Below, piece by piece: positions 1 to 13,829 of a stretch of DNA of 60,000 nucleotides. Below the pieces are notes generated by a model. That model was not told the DNA's origin. It was given only the letters and a program-made list of their open reading frames with translations, and did no database searches. The position numbers and the translations under genes are program-made. The DNA is from Hydractinia symbiolongicarpus (taxonomy: Eukaryota; Cnidaria; Hydrozoa; Anthoathecata; Hydractiniidae), in the NCBI RefSeq assembly GCF_029227915.1, contig NC_079883.1, positions 6,450,001 to 6,510,000 on the forward strand. The letters run 5' to 3'. Every line of letters starts with the position of its first letter. Within the stretch, counting starts at the first letter, position 1.

Positions 1-110
1 TTGAGCTTTGTGTTGCTTATAAGGTGTTGCTTACATAGAAAATAGTGTATGGCCCAAAACACGCACTTTTAAAAAACATCCTCGTCCCCAAGGACGCTTT
101 GCCCTTATCC

Positions 111-130
111 TGATAAGGGCCGGCCAAATG
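111..130. repeat. Perfect 9-bp-arm hairpin in a MITE-like GC-rich patch
   Basis: GCCCTTATC, CT, GATAAGGGC. It sits in a GC-rich patch (about 79-140, with CCTCGTCCCCAAGGACGC) unlike its surroundings, perhaps a DNA-element remnant. Confidence 0.5.
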
Positions 131-2783
131 CTCTGAGTTAAAAAAATTATTCTTTTTTAAGAAAAACGTTTTTAAGCTTATCTAGAACCAGTTGACCGTA
201 AAAAATTCTAGTTAAGCAGATATACATTAAGGAGATATACTTGCATGACATCAAGGACATGTCATACAAATTTCTTTAGTGATCAGTCATACTTTTACTT
301 CTATGACAGAGATGCTAACCGTAATCATGTGTAGAGTCATTACATATCGATGAACAGTTATCGAGAAATCTAAGGTTAAAGATTTGGACGATATTTGAAA
401 TCCTTCAGTCCTGACACGGGTACAGTGGCTCTGTTTTAAGATAATTGACCGATCTCAATCCAATGCAGGCTCCACGCTAAAAAAGGAAAAAAAAAAATGA
501 AGTCATTTTGTTTATCTTGATAGAAATACACGGTGCAATGCAATGGCTTTACTAATTTCAATTACGGTATCTACTTCAAATAAATATATTGGCCCTATGA
601 CGTCAATTTTGTCGAATGGCAATTGGATTTTTAAGCATTTTCAATTGATTAAGATCTTTTAAGAACTATCTAGATTACATGTATTTTCAAGAAGTTGAAT
701 ATGGAAGCTAGATCTACAAGTAGTCCTTTAACACCTGCGATAAGAAGAACTCAAGTATTAAACATTTAAAAATACCAAACGGCAGTGGACTCATTACTGG
801 ATAAATATTTTGGCATTATGCTAGCAACCGCCGAAACAAGAACTTTTCACACCACTATCATTAATCACGTGGTAAAATTAATTAAGCGTACAAAAGCAGT
901 CTTTGTAATAAGTTGTTTTATTTTTAAATATTTTCGCTATAATTTTATTTGGCTTCACTGACGTCATGGATTAGGCCATTATAATTAGCCCGTGGTTAAA
1001 CACACTTAAAATATTTATTGGCGACCTTCACCTTTGAACTGTGCTATTTAAGAAAGATTAGCTGTACTTACAAGAATCTTCTTAGAATGCGTGTTTGACC
1101 CCATTAAGACATAATCTTCTCAGAAGAACATACGATATTTCTTGTTCCGTCTTCCTTTTCGTCCATAATTTTCCCAGTGACAACATACTTGACTGAGATT
1201 CAAACTTAAATCCAATGTAATCGGGAAACAAAGATCACACCCCTTGGCAAAATGGACGATGCTCGAGCCTGCATCAATTTTGCTAGTAAGCACGAATACT
1301 GTAGAATTAAAAAATAAGCAAAAATTGTTCTAGCTTCTCAGTAAAAAATAAAAATATAGCATATATTTCGTGTAGATTAGCCAATCAAAGTGCAGGAAAA
1401 ACTCAGCCACATAATAAATGTATTGTATCGTATTTTGTGGATAAATGTACGTTTGAAAAATAATTTGGCACCATTTCTGTGTAAAAACCACCTCCCACTT
1501 TCAAGTTCCATTTTTGGCATGGACGTAAACAACAAAATTTTATTTAAATATTGGAGACGTGCGACCATGGAACGATCGAATTTTCTTATGAAATAACAGT
1601 AATATTCAAATACTACACGTTCTCACTGAAAATTCACGGGAATTTGACCGTCGTCATACGCCTTGTGTAGCGCTGTGTGTTTTCGACTTTTGCATTTTCA
1701 TGCGCAATTTTAAATGCAGAGTACCATGTTTTATGACTTTCAATGTTTCAGAACATTTGAGAAATTAGTAACCACTTAGTCATGGGTATGTGCGTCCCAT
1801 GGTCCCCTAAAAATTATTTTTTTTAAAAAGTTATTATCCTGTTTAACAATTTCTGTGTTTTTTTGCAGTTCTTATCTTATTTTATTGCACCAAATAATGC
1901 AGACAGTTTACCGACGTAAATTGAAAAAAATACAAATATTTTCTCTGGTTATACTCTTCTTTTTTTGTTTACAGTGTGATCTTAAAGCTAACACGCCAAA
2001 CCATGGAATCCTGCACACGTGTAGAAAACCGCAAAGCTATGTAGAAATTGGTATTAATGTTGAGACAAACAAACATTCTGATTCGTAACGGAAGTACGAA
2101 AATCAATAAAAACATTTTTTCCTAATGAATTAAGTGTTACCGCGGAGCATCAGTGATAATTAGTTTATTTGCATTACAATTAAAACATCCCAAAACATCC
2201 CGTTTACCATTAATTCCAATTGCTCCATAATGTACAAATGATGGGAAAGTTATTGACTGGTGATTGTGAAAGACAATACATTCAAGTTGGGATTTCATCA
2301 TGGTACTCTTACCGGAATCTAATCATTTCCTTGACCGTGTGAAGTACGCCGCTTGGCTCATTAACGTAGTACATGTAAACAGCGTGGTAATTGACTCCAC
2401 ATATTTGGTCCCTCTCTCCCTAAACCATACATTAAACTATCTCTTATAAAAAATGTGCTAAAGCTCCTGATTTTCTCCAGGATGAGAAGTTTTCACCGAA
2501 GAGGATGAGCTTTCTTATAATATTTCAAATTTGACGAGAAATCTTAAAATTCGTTGCTTTTGGACATCTTATTTTGAAAAAAGAATCAAACCGGATAAAG
2601 GTAATATAGCAATCCTAACAGGTCTATGTGACTGTTTAGTATTTCCGGTGTTAATAGCAACCATATACTTGTTTGCGTCAGAGATATTATCACCGAACTC
2701 TGAGAAAACTTTGAACATAAAGTACATTTAAATATTGCAGACAATAAAACAAACAGCCATACTTTTTTTTTTTGAAAATTTAG
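131..2783. other. Non-coding, no gene seen
   Basis: AT-rich sequence with stops in all frames. Two exact CRE-like palindromes TGACGTCA lie at 598-605 and 959-966. Short open frames (largest about 77 codons at 1855-2088) look random. Confidence 0.6.
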
Positions 2784-3067
2784 ATGCATTAAATTTTTTT
2801 GTTACAAATTTTTGCGGCTTTAAAATTTCCCTGTTACGAATTCTTGCGGCTATTAAATTTCATTGTTGCCAGTTTTTGCAGGTATTAAATTTTCATGTTA
2901 CCAATATTATAGACTATTAAATTTCCCTCTTACCAACTTTTTGCGACCATTAAATTTCCCTATTAACAATTTTTGCGGCTAATAAATTTCCCTGTTAACA
3001 ATTTTTGCGGCTATTAAATTTCCCTGTTACAAATTTAGCTGTTAATAATTTTTGTGGTCATTAAAAT
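2784..3067 (+). repeat. Minisatellite, ~31-34 bp unit, about 9 copies
   Basis: Degenerate tandem repeat with the core ATTAAATTTCCCTGTTA followed by caATTTTTGCGGCT. Copies begin near 2788, 2819, 2852, 2884, 2917, 2951, 2983, 3014 and 3058. The central and right-hand copies are best conserved. Confidence 0.9.
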
Positions 3068-6000
3068 TAAGATTTGGATGCTTTTCAGGACCTGTTTAAT
3101 AATTATGTTACGATCCAGGGATGAGGACCCACATGGTTGTCATGAGTCTTTATGATCGTAAGCCAGCGGATGAGTGGGTTTAATGGGTGTGCTTAATTTA
3201 ACCAATTCGTAAAAAACAAAAAGAAAGAGCAAATAGTAGCAAATAGTAGGAACTGTAAAAACGCCAATATTTTCCAATGTATATTTTCCAATATTTCCCA
3301 AGACATTTCACAAATTGTAGAAGTTCCATAGAAAAAACTAAAGTTTGATTTTTTAGCGCACAATCCTGAGTAGAGAAAAATGGGAATTTGATCTCTCAAA
3401 CAATTAATTAAAGTTAAAATTTTGTGTTTATGAAAAAGCATGTTACTTACTTCGTTTAACAAATTTTTGTACTCGCAAAATCGAACGTAAAAGAATAAAA
3501 GTGAAAACTGAAATCAGAAACATTTAACATTCGTAACTTATTTTAAAGTACAGGACAGATGACATGACAGGGTGTATGTAACTCTGAAGCGACATTGGGT
3601 ACTATTTCTGGCAGTTATAACTTCATTATGAGTGATTATATCTTTTCACCATATCAATTTTTAATTTACAAAATGTAAAACACTATGAAAGATCCAGTGG
3701 CAATCCTTGTCAAACGTTTGAACTCCTGTTGCCACATGTAATTAGATAGGCTACTTCTATGTTGAATTTACAAATTTTGAATTTGTAAAAGTTCACTTGT
3801 CCATGTTCAGAGCGGACGTAAAACATAGTTGATCAGTGGATTAAACCCAAACTCCTTAATGTGTTGATTACTGCTGATGTGGCAATTTTCCCGAATTTAG
3901 CAAGGATTTTTTCGTTGTGTGGGTGGGTGTGTTAGAGAATCCCACTAGTAAGTTTGACGCTGTCCACATGGCTTACGCGTTTGCTAAAGTAACAATTTTG
4001 CCGCTTGCCTGCTGCAGAGTATAAAAGTCGATTTTGCCTGATTCATCAATACATTCTTATAAGGGGGAGAGTTCAAATGCAATAGAAACCCGCCAATCCG
4101 TGTCATATTTTCAATTGAAGTTTGCGAGACAATCCTTGCTCTTTAAAACAAAATCTAACGTGTAAGGTATTCCAAATGAGAATCAAATATTTCATAGTTC
4201 GCGATTTTTCAATTAGAACGGCATATTTACTTATCCAATGCCAATTTTGATTCTAAAAATGAGTTACGTTTGGCTAGTTTGCTCTCAGTTAGAACTACAT
4301 TGAATTCACAAATAATGAAATAAAATACCTGACTCAAGGTTGGTCTTACAACCTTTAGAAATTGTTGATTCTGTGACGTCAAAGAACATTTACTGTCACG
4401 CTGTCCAAAAGATTACCTATCAAATTTGTAATTAACGAGGATAGTATACAGGTTTCTGTTTTACTGTCAGTTTTGCTAATAATCGGTCCCTTTGGATAAA
4501 TAACACAAACAAAAAAGTTCGTTCAGTTAGATTTTATTATTTTCTAAAAAATAAAGAGTTCGATTTTTAACCTTGACAAAAGGGTATTCAGAAAATTTTA
4601 CCTATGAGAGGTTCCTTTGTCCTATTTAGTGAAAGCTAAGATGTGATGACATTTAAAACATGTCAAATTACTGTATTTTTTTGACTTGTTTTTAGTGGCT
4701 GAAGGCTTAATAAGTAAAAACAAGATAACATTTATAACAAACCTTTTAGAAACAGAACATGAGGATTGCGGTTCATTGAATCATCATTACTACAATAGAG
4801 ATTTTGATGTGTTTCACCAATGAAGATCGAGCAAATCGGAAGCCAGATGTTATTTTCGTAAAATTGTTGTTACAAATGGTTGTTAAACTTATTTTTTTTA
4901 TAGTTTGGTATATATCTGGTTGCTTTTCTGTCAGTTTTATCATTTATCATACTTTCGTGCTTTTATATTCGAAAAGCAAATTGAGACTCCCCTAAATTTT
5001 ATTTATAAAATCCACTTTTTAATATTTTATGGTAAAACTTCTGTGTTTTGCAAATTTGTCACTCAATTTGAAAGCAGTGAGTAATTATCGGTAACAGTAT
5101 TGTAACGAACAAAGCTTATGTCACTACTGTTCGAAGTTCATTTTACATTCGTAACTATTTCGTACACTATTTACTGGTCGTGCAGGCACACATTAGCTAT
5201 CGCAAAAATTCATTAAACTGACGGACGAGCAATTGGATTTGTCCACAACTTAACGACTAGTCTACTATAGCAATTACGTCTGTCTGTTCTGTGACGTAAA
5301 ATCGGGTTGTTCTGAAAGACGCGCAAAATGTCTAAGGACGAATAACAAATGTGATAGATATTTCTCAATTTCCGCATGGATTTTCAATGGGTCAACTATT
5401 GGTCCTTTGCCTATTTAAATTTTTAAAAAGTTATGACATTTTAGAAAAAATTTTTTAGCGCCACAACGGTACCCGGACAGGATAAAAAAATCAAGTATAC
5501 ATATTCTCTTTTGCCATGCAAATATCATTGTGCAAAGAATAAATTGTCGCGCTATCCTTGTGGAATTATGTTTTCGTCAAATCCTGCTAAATTTATTGTC
5601 GTTACCCTGGATTTCAAATCTCGTCGACAACCGAGGTTTAAAAACAATCAGTAAGATATAATTACAAGTTTCAACATGGAGTGCTTGACAATGAGTCATA
5701 GAAATTGGTATTGCTGTCTATGAAAGGCAGTATAGGCAGTTAGTAATGGCAAAAGTCAACATATTGACAAACTCATCTCCACTAGGAGAATAAAATGAGG
5801 ATAGAAAAAGATCTATACAATCCAAGAATGATCTTTGCTTGTTTTCTGAAATAGAAGACAACAAGATTTAGCAATGGTACTTGGATGACAGGCTAATAAT
5901 TAATCTCACATACTGAATGTACAGTATTGCACAATATTGCAACGTTTATTGCATGTTTTTGTTTTTAAAGCAATCAGAGTATCTTATCTTTCATGTTTTA

Positions 6001-6874
6001 TTAACCAATCAGACATGTTGGTTAATTTTCATTTCTAAATTCAAAATAGAACGGCTACTTACAATTGTTCATATTCAATTTTAATTGGAATTTTAATGGC
6101 GTTTAATGAGTTAACTAATTAGTGAAATTAACAAAGCACATCCTGGCGGTACGGTGATTGCTGTTGAACCCATCTAAACTATCCATGGCACCCCTATATC
6201 AACCAACATTTGAATTAATGAAGAGATTATATTAATTTCCGAACACTCAACTACACTGGATGCGATTATAGACAGGTCTCCAGTTGCGGTTAACACATAG
6301 TTTATCTAACATTAAATCCAATCAGAAATGTCTCTGGTGGAATACGTAGCAACGTAATGTTTTTTTCGCTCACATAGTTCTTTTTCAAATACGTATGCCT
6401 CTGTCGTTAAAAGCGTCCTTTTTTGAATTTTTTTGATAAACGCTTTTCAAAAAGTAAATTATAATTTGTGTGGTAATTTCTCCTAATCAAAGAACTCTCT
6501 CTCCCTCTTCGTCCCACTTCCCCGGTTTATGTACCATTTCTTTCTGATATGTTTTTCCAAATTTACATTTGTGATATATAGAAAGAAAAAAAAGCTTAAG
6601 ACTTGAAAGTTTATGGAAGCTCTTCTTCTGAGAAATATCAGAGAGGGTTGTATAAGTCCTGTCCTACATTTGTGTAAGCAAATGGAGTCAAGAATTATTC
6701 GCCCATTTATGAGTATTTTTCTTCAACTCCTATTGATACAGTTATCAATAAGAATCTTAAAATCAGTCAACTACACTTTTATCTTTGTTAGGAGTGTACC
6801 TTTTTCAATTGTTGATCAATTGATATTACTATAGTTTCTGTTATTTCTTTGCCGAATTTTGAACTGGATATACT
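3068..6874. other. Non-coding, no gene seen
   Basis: No open frame above 90 codons and none with recognisable similarity. One TGACGTCA is present at 4374-4381. Confidence 0.6.
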
Positions 6875-7147
6875 TTTTATTTTATTTTATTTTATTTTAT
6901 TTTATTTTATTTTATTTTATTTTATTTTATTTTATTTTATTTTATTTTATTTTATTTTATTTTATTCTATTTTATTTTATTTTATTTTATTTTATTTTAT
7001 TTTATTTTATTTTATTTTATTTTATTTTATTTTATTTTATTTTATTTTATTTTATTTTATTTTATTTTATTTTATTTTATTTTATTTTATTTTATTTTAT
7101 TTTATTTTATTTTATTTTATTTTATTTTATTTTATTTTATTTTATTT
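6875..7147 (+). repeat. (TTTTA)n microsatellite, about 54 units
   Basis: Uninterrupted pentanucleotide repeat with a single C for T change near 6966. It creates long open frames reading FILFY repeats in more than one frame; these are artefacts of the repeat, not genes. Confidence 0.98.
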
Positions 7148-7175
7148 CACTTTCCTTCACTTTCCTTCACTTTCC
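7146..7175 (+). repeat. Decamer TTCACTTTCC in three tandem copies
   Basis: Three perfect 10-bp copies abut the end of the TTTTA array. Confidence 0.9.
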
Positions 7176-10100
7176 TAATTTTCAATGTATTTACACCTCT
7201 CATTGATTTCACCAAAAAAATCATGCCTTGTTTTAACATTTTTATCTAACCAAAATTTTTTTAATTTACCAGGATTTTCATGACAAAATATTTAATAAAT
7301 TGTTTGGTTCCCTTTACTTAGAACACGGTAAAACACACAGGAATCCTGGAAAATACGACAGCTTGGTGGAAGTTGTAATAAAACAAAAGTAGTAATTATG
7401 AAAGTTTGAGAAATCATTCTAAATTTTTAGTAACAAATGCCCATTGGTTAGACAGAAGAACTTGAAGTGAATTACTTCGGCAGAATTATTTTAAGTACCT
7501 ACAATAATGATATTACATCCTCCTTTTTCACTTCCTGAAGCCTATATTTTAAAGGGAACACGTTGCACAAGAAAAAATTACGAAATTTTCAGTGGACACC
7601 AAAGACCAGTTTTACATGGCACGTGGAGAAAATTAGATGACGTATCTTAATTCTTGGTTAGTTATTGGAGTTTAAGATACGTGATTTGAAACTGTTAACG
7701 AGATTTTAGTACCAGAAAAACATAAACTGTGGACGTGATGGACAATGTTGACATGCAAATCCAAATACATGTTTTCATTAACAACGGAAACATGTTGAAA
7801 TTATATGGTAAAAAATAATAAGTTAGCTACGCACTCAAAAAAACATTTATCCTATCACCAGACGGGAAAATAACGACAACAATGTTACCAACGTCAACAA
7901 AACCAAGGATACTGACTGATAACAGAAATTGAAGCAACAACAAGAATGATAGTGAAGATACAAACAATAAACAACAATAACAACAAAATCAGTTGTGGAA
8001 CAAGAATAAGAGAGCAAAAAAAGAGGGTTTCTGGTTTATTCAAAATATCAAATCGAACAACCTGTATGTCCTTTCTTGGTCCCACAATAAGTTTCTTTAT
8101 GTAAGTGTGAACAATGAATATCAACGGCTAAATTTTTTCCCCGTGTGGAGAAAAAGAAATCTAACTTTTAAAGTAGCTGTTTCGAAAATAAAATGTTTTG
8201 TATTTATAGCAATTATAATGTCCAGCTTTGGCCCTTAGGAAAATGTACTGTTGGTGCTTCTTAACTAATTAACTTCGGCGCCCTATATAGAGTCTGCTAA
8301 CGTGGTGCTTGATTGTGTGAAACGGGTTTAGACTTTGGTTGTAAAATTTTTGTATCTAATTTAGCAATTCATTATCTTGTTTTACCTCGGGTTAAATTGA
8401 TGAGTACTGAGATGCTGGCTGGACATTGTTCAACACTCACACCTTTATAACATTTAAAGAATGAGTAGCAGTGCATCAACACATCAATTATGTCAGGTGT
8501 CAAACCTTTTAAATGTTCTTAATTTGTTCTTAACTGTTGGTACTTAATAACATTTATTGAGGAAAAAAAAGATGTCACTAACGTATATTCAAAAGCTGCA
8601 TCTAGTCTTTTTGTTTAATTTTTATTCCTCATATTCTAGATAATAGCTACATAAACATTAGCCTTCATTCACTGCACATAAGACATTACCACTACCACTT
8701 CACTGCACATAAGACATTACCACTACCACTTTTAACCTAGCTTTGTACTTTAGCACTGCTGTATTTATATCGTTTAGATTCAACGTAACACACTAAATTA
8801 AATAGCAACTTTTATTTCCTGATTCTGATATTAACACAAACCACATATTTATAAACACATTATTACCTTTACCCTCTCCCAATGCGTAGGCGGCATAAAC
8901 ACCAACCGTAGCCAACATAGATAGCTACCAAAAGTCATATTTTGCTGCTGTGGGAACGGTAAATGACGCCTAAAATTGCAATTACCCTACCTCTAAATTT
9001 ATATAACCTTCAATATTAGCATTTAGCCTTAATATGCTAAAGTCCAAAGGAAAGACATTAACTGCTTGTGCGTAAGTTTCGTTAATAAAAGCACAGAGTT
9101 ACAAGTCTTTATTTGCAAGAGAACAGGAAATTTGGTAGAACCACATTGTAGAACGAATAACAGAGCTTTGCCAATGTAACGTGTGATATTAAAATATAAC
9201 AATGCTGCGAAACTTAATGTTCTCAAGGTCACGTGCTCGCTACCATTGTTTTTGCTAAAATGTGTTGAAAAGGTTATGATAAAATTAAAACTATTTAAGA
9301 GGCTTCCTTTATGCTTATACAAGAGCATATTTATAGCTTAATCTACCTTCAAGATTTGCGAAATTTCGAGAGAGAACGTGACTTATTGTTGGTAGAAAAG
9401 TGCATTTTAGTACTCAATCTCATGATATATTACTTTTTCTAGGTACAACTGCGGAAGTACAGGTCAGCAGAGTTGACTCATAAGCACAAGAACTTTACAA
9501 CTTTTCCTGTGAGCACTTGACATGATATAATGTATGAGTTTGGACCAAATAAATTCCATGCTTTTATCTAACAGACTTCCCCTCTTTTTGTCAAAGATTT
9601 CCTCCGCTAGTCTCACGGCCCTCCTAAGAAGCGGCCCTGTAATTAGATTCACATAACAAAAAATGAAATAATTTGTTGTTAATGAAATGTACGAACGACG
9701 GTAAAACAAAACGGACACGCATAGCTGTTGTAGGATACACGTCAGCGTGAACCAGAAGTGAAGGAATGGGAAGGAGGTTGGTGATTAGACAAATAGTAGT
9801 CAAATTTAGAAACATCTCCAGACTGTCTATAAATAAAAAGAATCGCATATTATGAAATATTATAACCAATGAGGATGCAGTTTCAGAGCAATTTCGACCA
9901 ATTAAAGTCATTATTAAGGAATAATTACCTTAATTATTCAGGAAATGAATGAAAGTCTGGGTTCTAACTTCGGATCATGCAGGTAGGAACGCCTACATTG
10001 TTCTTTACACTCTCAGAAAGAAATGATTTCTTTTTCTGCTTTATTTCATAACATGTTTAGCTCTTGGACTTTATGGTCAAGTTAAAATATATATATCGTA

Positions 10101-13100
10101 TTTTGTTTACTAGAGCTGTACGAAAATCAACTCATAAACAATTTTCTACAAGTTTTTGAAAATCTACACAGTTTATAAGAAAATGAAAACCAAACCCCGA
10201 GTAAATCTAGGAAATAGAATCTAACAATGGAAGATTCAAAAGTCACTTGTCATGACTGGCGTTCAAAATCCACCTAAGGATATTCTGCAGCATTTGAAGA
10301 TCTACTGATTAAAGAAAAATGAGCTACTTCGACTTTCTGTTTATTAGACACCAAACTCCCTGATTGATCTACAAACTTTATAATTTGTACAGTAGAAATT
10401 TCCTAACAATGATGCATTTTTCATTCATAATATTATATTTGATCTGCATTCCTCTTTAATTTGACTAAAATCACTCCGTAACCTTAAGGAAACAATATCA
10501 CCCCCAATGACGTTACTTCAAGCATGATACATTGGACAAAATATTTAGAGGGACAATAGGCAAAACAACGCTATTCTATTTTTATCTAAATTCATTTTTT
10601 TCTTTTGTTTTTTATGTAAGAATACATTTCTTAAGCCGACATTTAACCAAACAATTCTGGACACAAATAAGCTCTCTTGCTTAAATTTGTAAGCACTTCA
10701 AAAATTATTTTTTGTCGACCTTGTTAACACATTTTTCTCAGAGCTTCTTTCTATATTTAGAAGAACCTGACCTAAGAAAAAGTTCACCTATGTATACAAA
10801 TTTTGTGACCACATTTTTACTTTGCAAGGTTTGTATGTATTGTTTGAAAAATATAGACGGTAAGCGGGAAAACATTTATAAAACCTTAAGGAGGTCATAA
10901 ACAAATCCTGATTGATCTGTGTGTGCTTAACAGATATGGAATTATTATAGAAATACCAGTGCAACCTGATCAAAAGTCTGATTTGGAGTTTGAGAAAATG
11001 CAGCATGATAATACTCTAATAAATATATGTTTATTTTATCTAAATGAAATCTTAACAACGTTTGAATACACAAAGCGATTAAATTCTTTCAAACCTATGA
11101 GATCCCACCCATCTTTTATCTCGAGCTAATCCGTACATATCAACTTCGGAGCAGGGTGATTATAGCTTGTATTATGTGTTAATTTACATGTTTTAATCAG
11201 TTTATTGTTTCTTCTATAAACTGTGTTAATTGCTTCTAAATAGAAAATGTAATCAAAAAGAAGAGAGCTTTTGTTCATTCGTGTTCATGAAAACCTCATA
11301 TGTAATCAAACAAACTCAAATTCTGTTTGTTCGTGAAATCGCTACGGAAACCATGCAAATGATATTTGTCCAGAAAAATTCATAACGAAACACGCATGCA
11401 AGCTCAATCATTTGCAGTCTCAGATATTTTAGTTCATTTTTGCTGAAAAAGCCTCAAGGAAGCACAAATCTTGTTCTAAATAATCTTCTTTCAGTATCTC
11501 AGTATACAGAAAGCAGATTATCAACGCGTTTGACATAATTAATTTTAATTGTTAATAGACCTCAGCTTTTAACTACAGTATCTCTGACAAATCAAACCAT
11601 TGATCAGTTTATTAAGCTATTTGCTAAATGAATGCATGTCAGAGGATGACAAATTTGACGTTTTGTAAATTGGGTCAATAACACTAATAGCATGCTGAGA
11701 AGAACTAAAGCTATAACACCCCAGGTATATATACATACATATACATCTATTTATTAAATCTAAATAAACTCTAGACATTACATGTTGGATCTATTATTCA
11801 TCTTGCCACTTAACTTTAAGCAATCTTATTTCCGTACATGATCCTTTTTTTGTTTGTTTTAGTTTTGTTTGCTTATTTGTTTGTTTGTTTATTTGTGTAC
11901 AATAGCTTGCATGCTTCATTGCGTGGGTATTTCACTCGACACCATGTGTTTTTCGGTTAATTAAAAGTAAAATTATGTCGGATACGTCAACACACATTTA
12001 TGACGTTTCAAAGGTGGAACCCCTCAAAACTTCCTGAAGTCTCAATACGTGCATTAAATCTACTTAAACTTCTTATACTGCGAGAGATTTCTGTTGTTTT
12101 AAAGCTTCTCTCTTTTCGAGTGCACCACTTACCATAGTTAGATTTAATCTAAGAAAATCTTTTTCCAATAATTGCTATTTGATAGGACTATGTCTTCTTT
12201 GCTTACTAAGTAAGATCTACCAAGTCTAGCCATGTCTTCTTTATCGACTTTTTCAGAGCGCACAGGGTTTGTCTTTGTGTCAACTCGGTAAGAGAGTCCA
12301 AGACTGCATTATCTTGTCCATGTCGTTATATTAAGATTCCTGTTAAATTGAGAATCTATTACAATTTTTATGGAAAGGAGAAAGAAATCACTAAATAACA
12401 AAAAAAAAACTAAAAAAAAGAGTTAATCAATGTAAAAACACAAACGAACATCAACCAAACATCAACCAAGGATATAACGAAATCCAAGATGGCGAAATAA
12501 TTCATTTATAATATTTTTTCCCAACTTCATTTACATCGCAACAATAACTTTTCATTTGTGTTACATTAGAACATCAGACCTTCACTACTCTGTCCGTCCT
12601 ACATCGAATTAATTTGTGGGATTAATTAAAATTGATATTGTCATCAAGATGTTTGAAAAGAAAATTAATGACAAGGGTAATAAGAAATGTTTGTTTTTCA
12701 GGCTGCATCTTGACATATCATGCCTTTAGAAACTTTAACTGTGACGAATTCTACTTTTTGAATCCAAAAAAAGTTGACAAAATCATTACAGAATATTTAT
12801 TACATTTTTGTTGATTTCTATAAAAGAAAATATGGTGATGTTGGTCACGCCTTTGATAATGAGGATGTTAGTCACAACTTTGTTGAAGACATCGTTTCAC
12901 TGAAACACGCAAACTAATATTGATAGTTCTTCATATTGAGTACCATAACAATTTATGCTCATCTGAGTTTTTAGTGAAATTCTTTACGAAGAAGTCATTT
13001 ATGGCTCAACTGTTGATGTGAAGATTTTCACCAAAAACTTTTGATTATCAAAAATTGTTCATAGAATTTTTAGATTTGAGATTCCTTAATTCTTCCTTGT

Positions 13101-13793
13101 ACAGAAAAGTTTGTTAATATCAAAGCCTTAGGCCATTTTTAGCCCAAGGTTTATTATAGACTGATGTCTAATAAAAAGACGTAAAAAAAGAAAAGGAAAT
13201 TTCAAAATTTTAAAAAAAACCACCACAAGCCTTCCGACGTATTGTAGTGAAACTCTCTTCGCCTAATATGAACGAAAAATAATACAAACAACCCCATAAT
13301 GAAGTAAAAATGCTAAATTTTCTCTAAAAGATTAAATCGCCCAAAGAATTATAAAAAATTCATAGTACCTCGTTTACTAATGTCTTCGTAAAGCGCTCTG
13401 CTCCGTGCTCATTAAAGAAGGCCGTTTAATAATGTCGATCATGTTACCTGGACAATTTTTACGTGTAAGTTGATCCACATGGGTGGGAAATTTTTCTTGC
13501 TCGGATAATCAAACATGCCGCAACAAAACTTTTCATTAGTCATCCAATCTTCCCAATATCATTTCCTCGTTTTCGCTTCCGTTTCAGCAAAATTTTAAAA
13601 ATATTCTAATTTTGAAAAATAAATGAAGCAAAAACAAAAAAAATTTAGCTGTTGTTGTTAAAAATAATTTGAAGTTAATATAACGACTATCGCATTGCGC
13701 ATGTGCAGTTAGTCAACCTGATCACGTGACCCGCCTAATGTAAACACCACATGCATAAACGCGTTTGCATTCTTTCAACAGAACTGCTACAGA
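7176..13793. other. Non-coding, no gene seen
   Basis: AT-rich, holding only the 31-bp duplication at 8668 and a run of TTTGT repeats near 11850-11890. The open frames near 9029-9911 on the minus strand have no recognised domain. Confidence 0.55.
8668..8731 (+). repeat. 31-bp perfect tandem duplication
   Basis: TTCACTGCACATAAGACATT plus 11 further bases is present twice without mismatch, with a period of 31 bp. Confidence 0.95.
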
Positions 13794-13829
13794 ATGGTTA
13801 AAATGTTACTACCTCGTCTCGATAACATG
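13794..13829 (+). CDS. Candidate distal first exon (12 codons, phase 0)
   Basis: ATG GTT AAA ATG... encodes MVKMLLPRLDNM and ends at the donor GTAAGG in phase 0, which would join Meis exon 2 about 21 kb downstream. The preceding 120 bp are locally GC/CpG-richer and hold a palindromic E-box TCACGTGA (13722-13729). It might equally belong to an unseen gene or be chance. Confidence 0.2.

Noticed and set aside
229-240. AAGGAGATATAC, identical to a ribosome-binding segment of common bacterial expression vectors
   Set aside because: Only 12 bases match, with no vector promoter, start codon spacing or other vector sequence nearby; chance in AT-rich DNA.
6849-7206. Two overlapping open frames of 109 and 115 codons
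   Set aside because: They are produced entirely by the TTTTA repeat (FILFY peptide) and have no other content.
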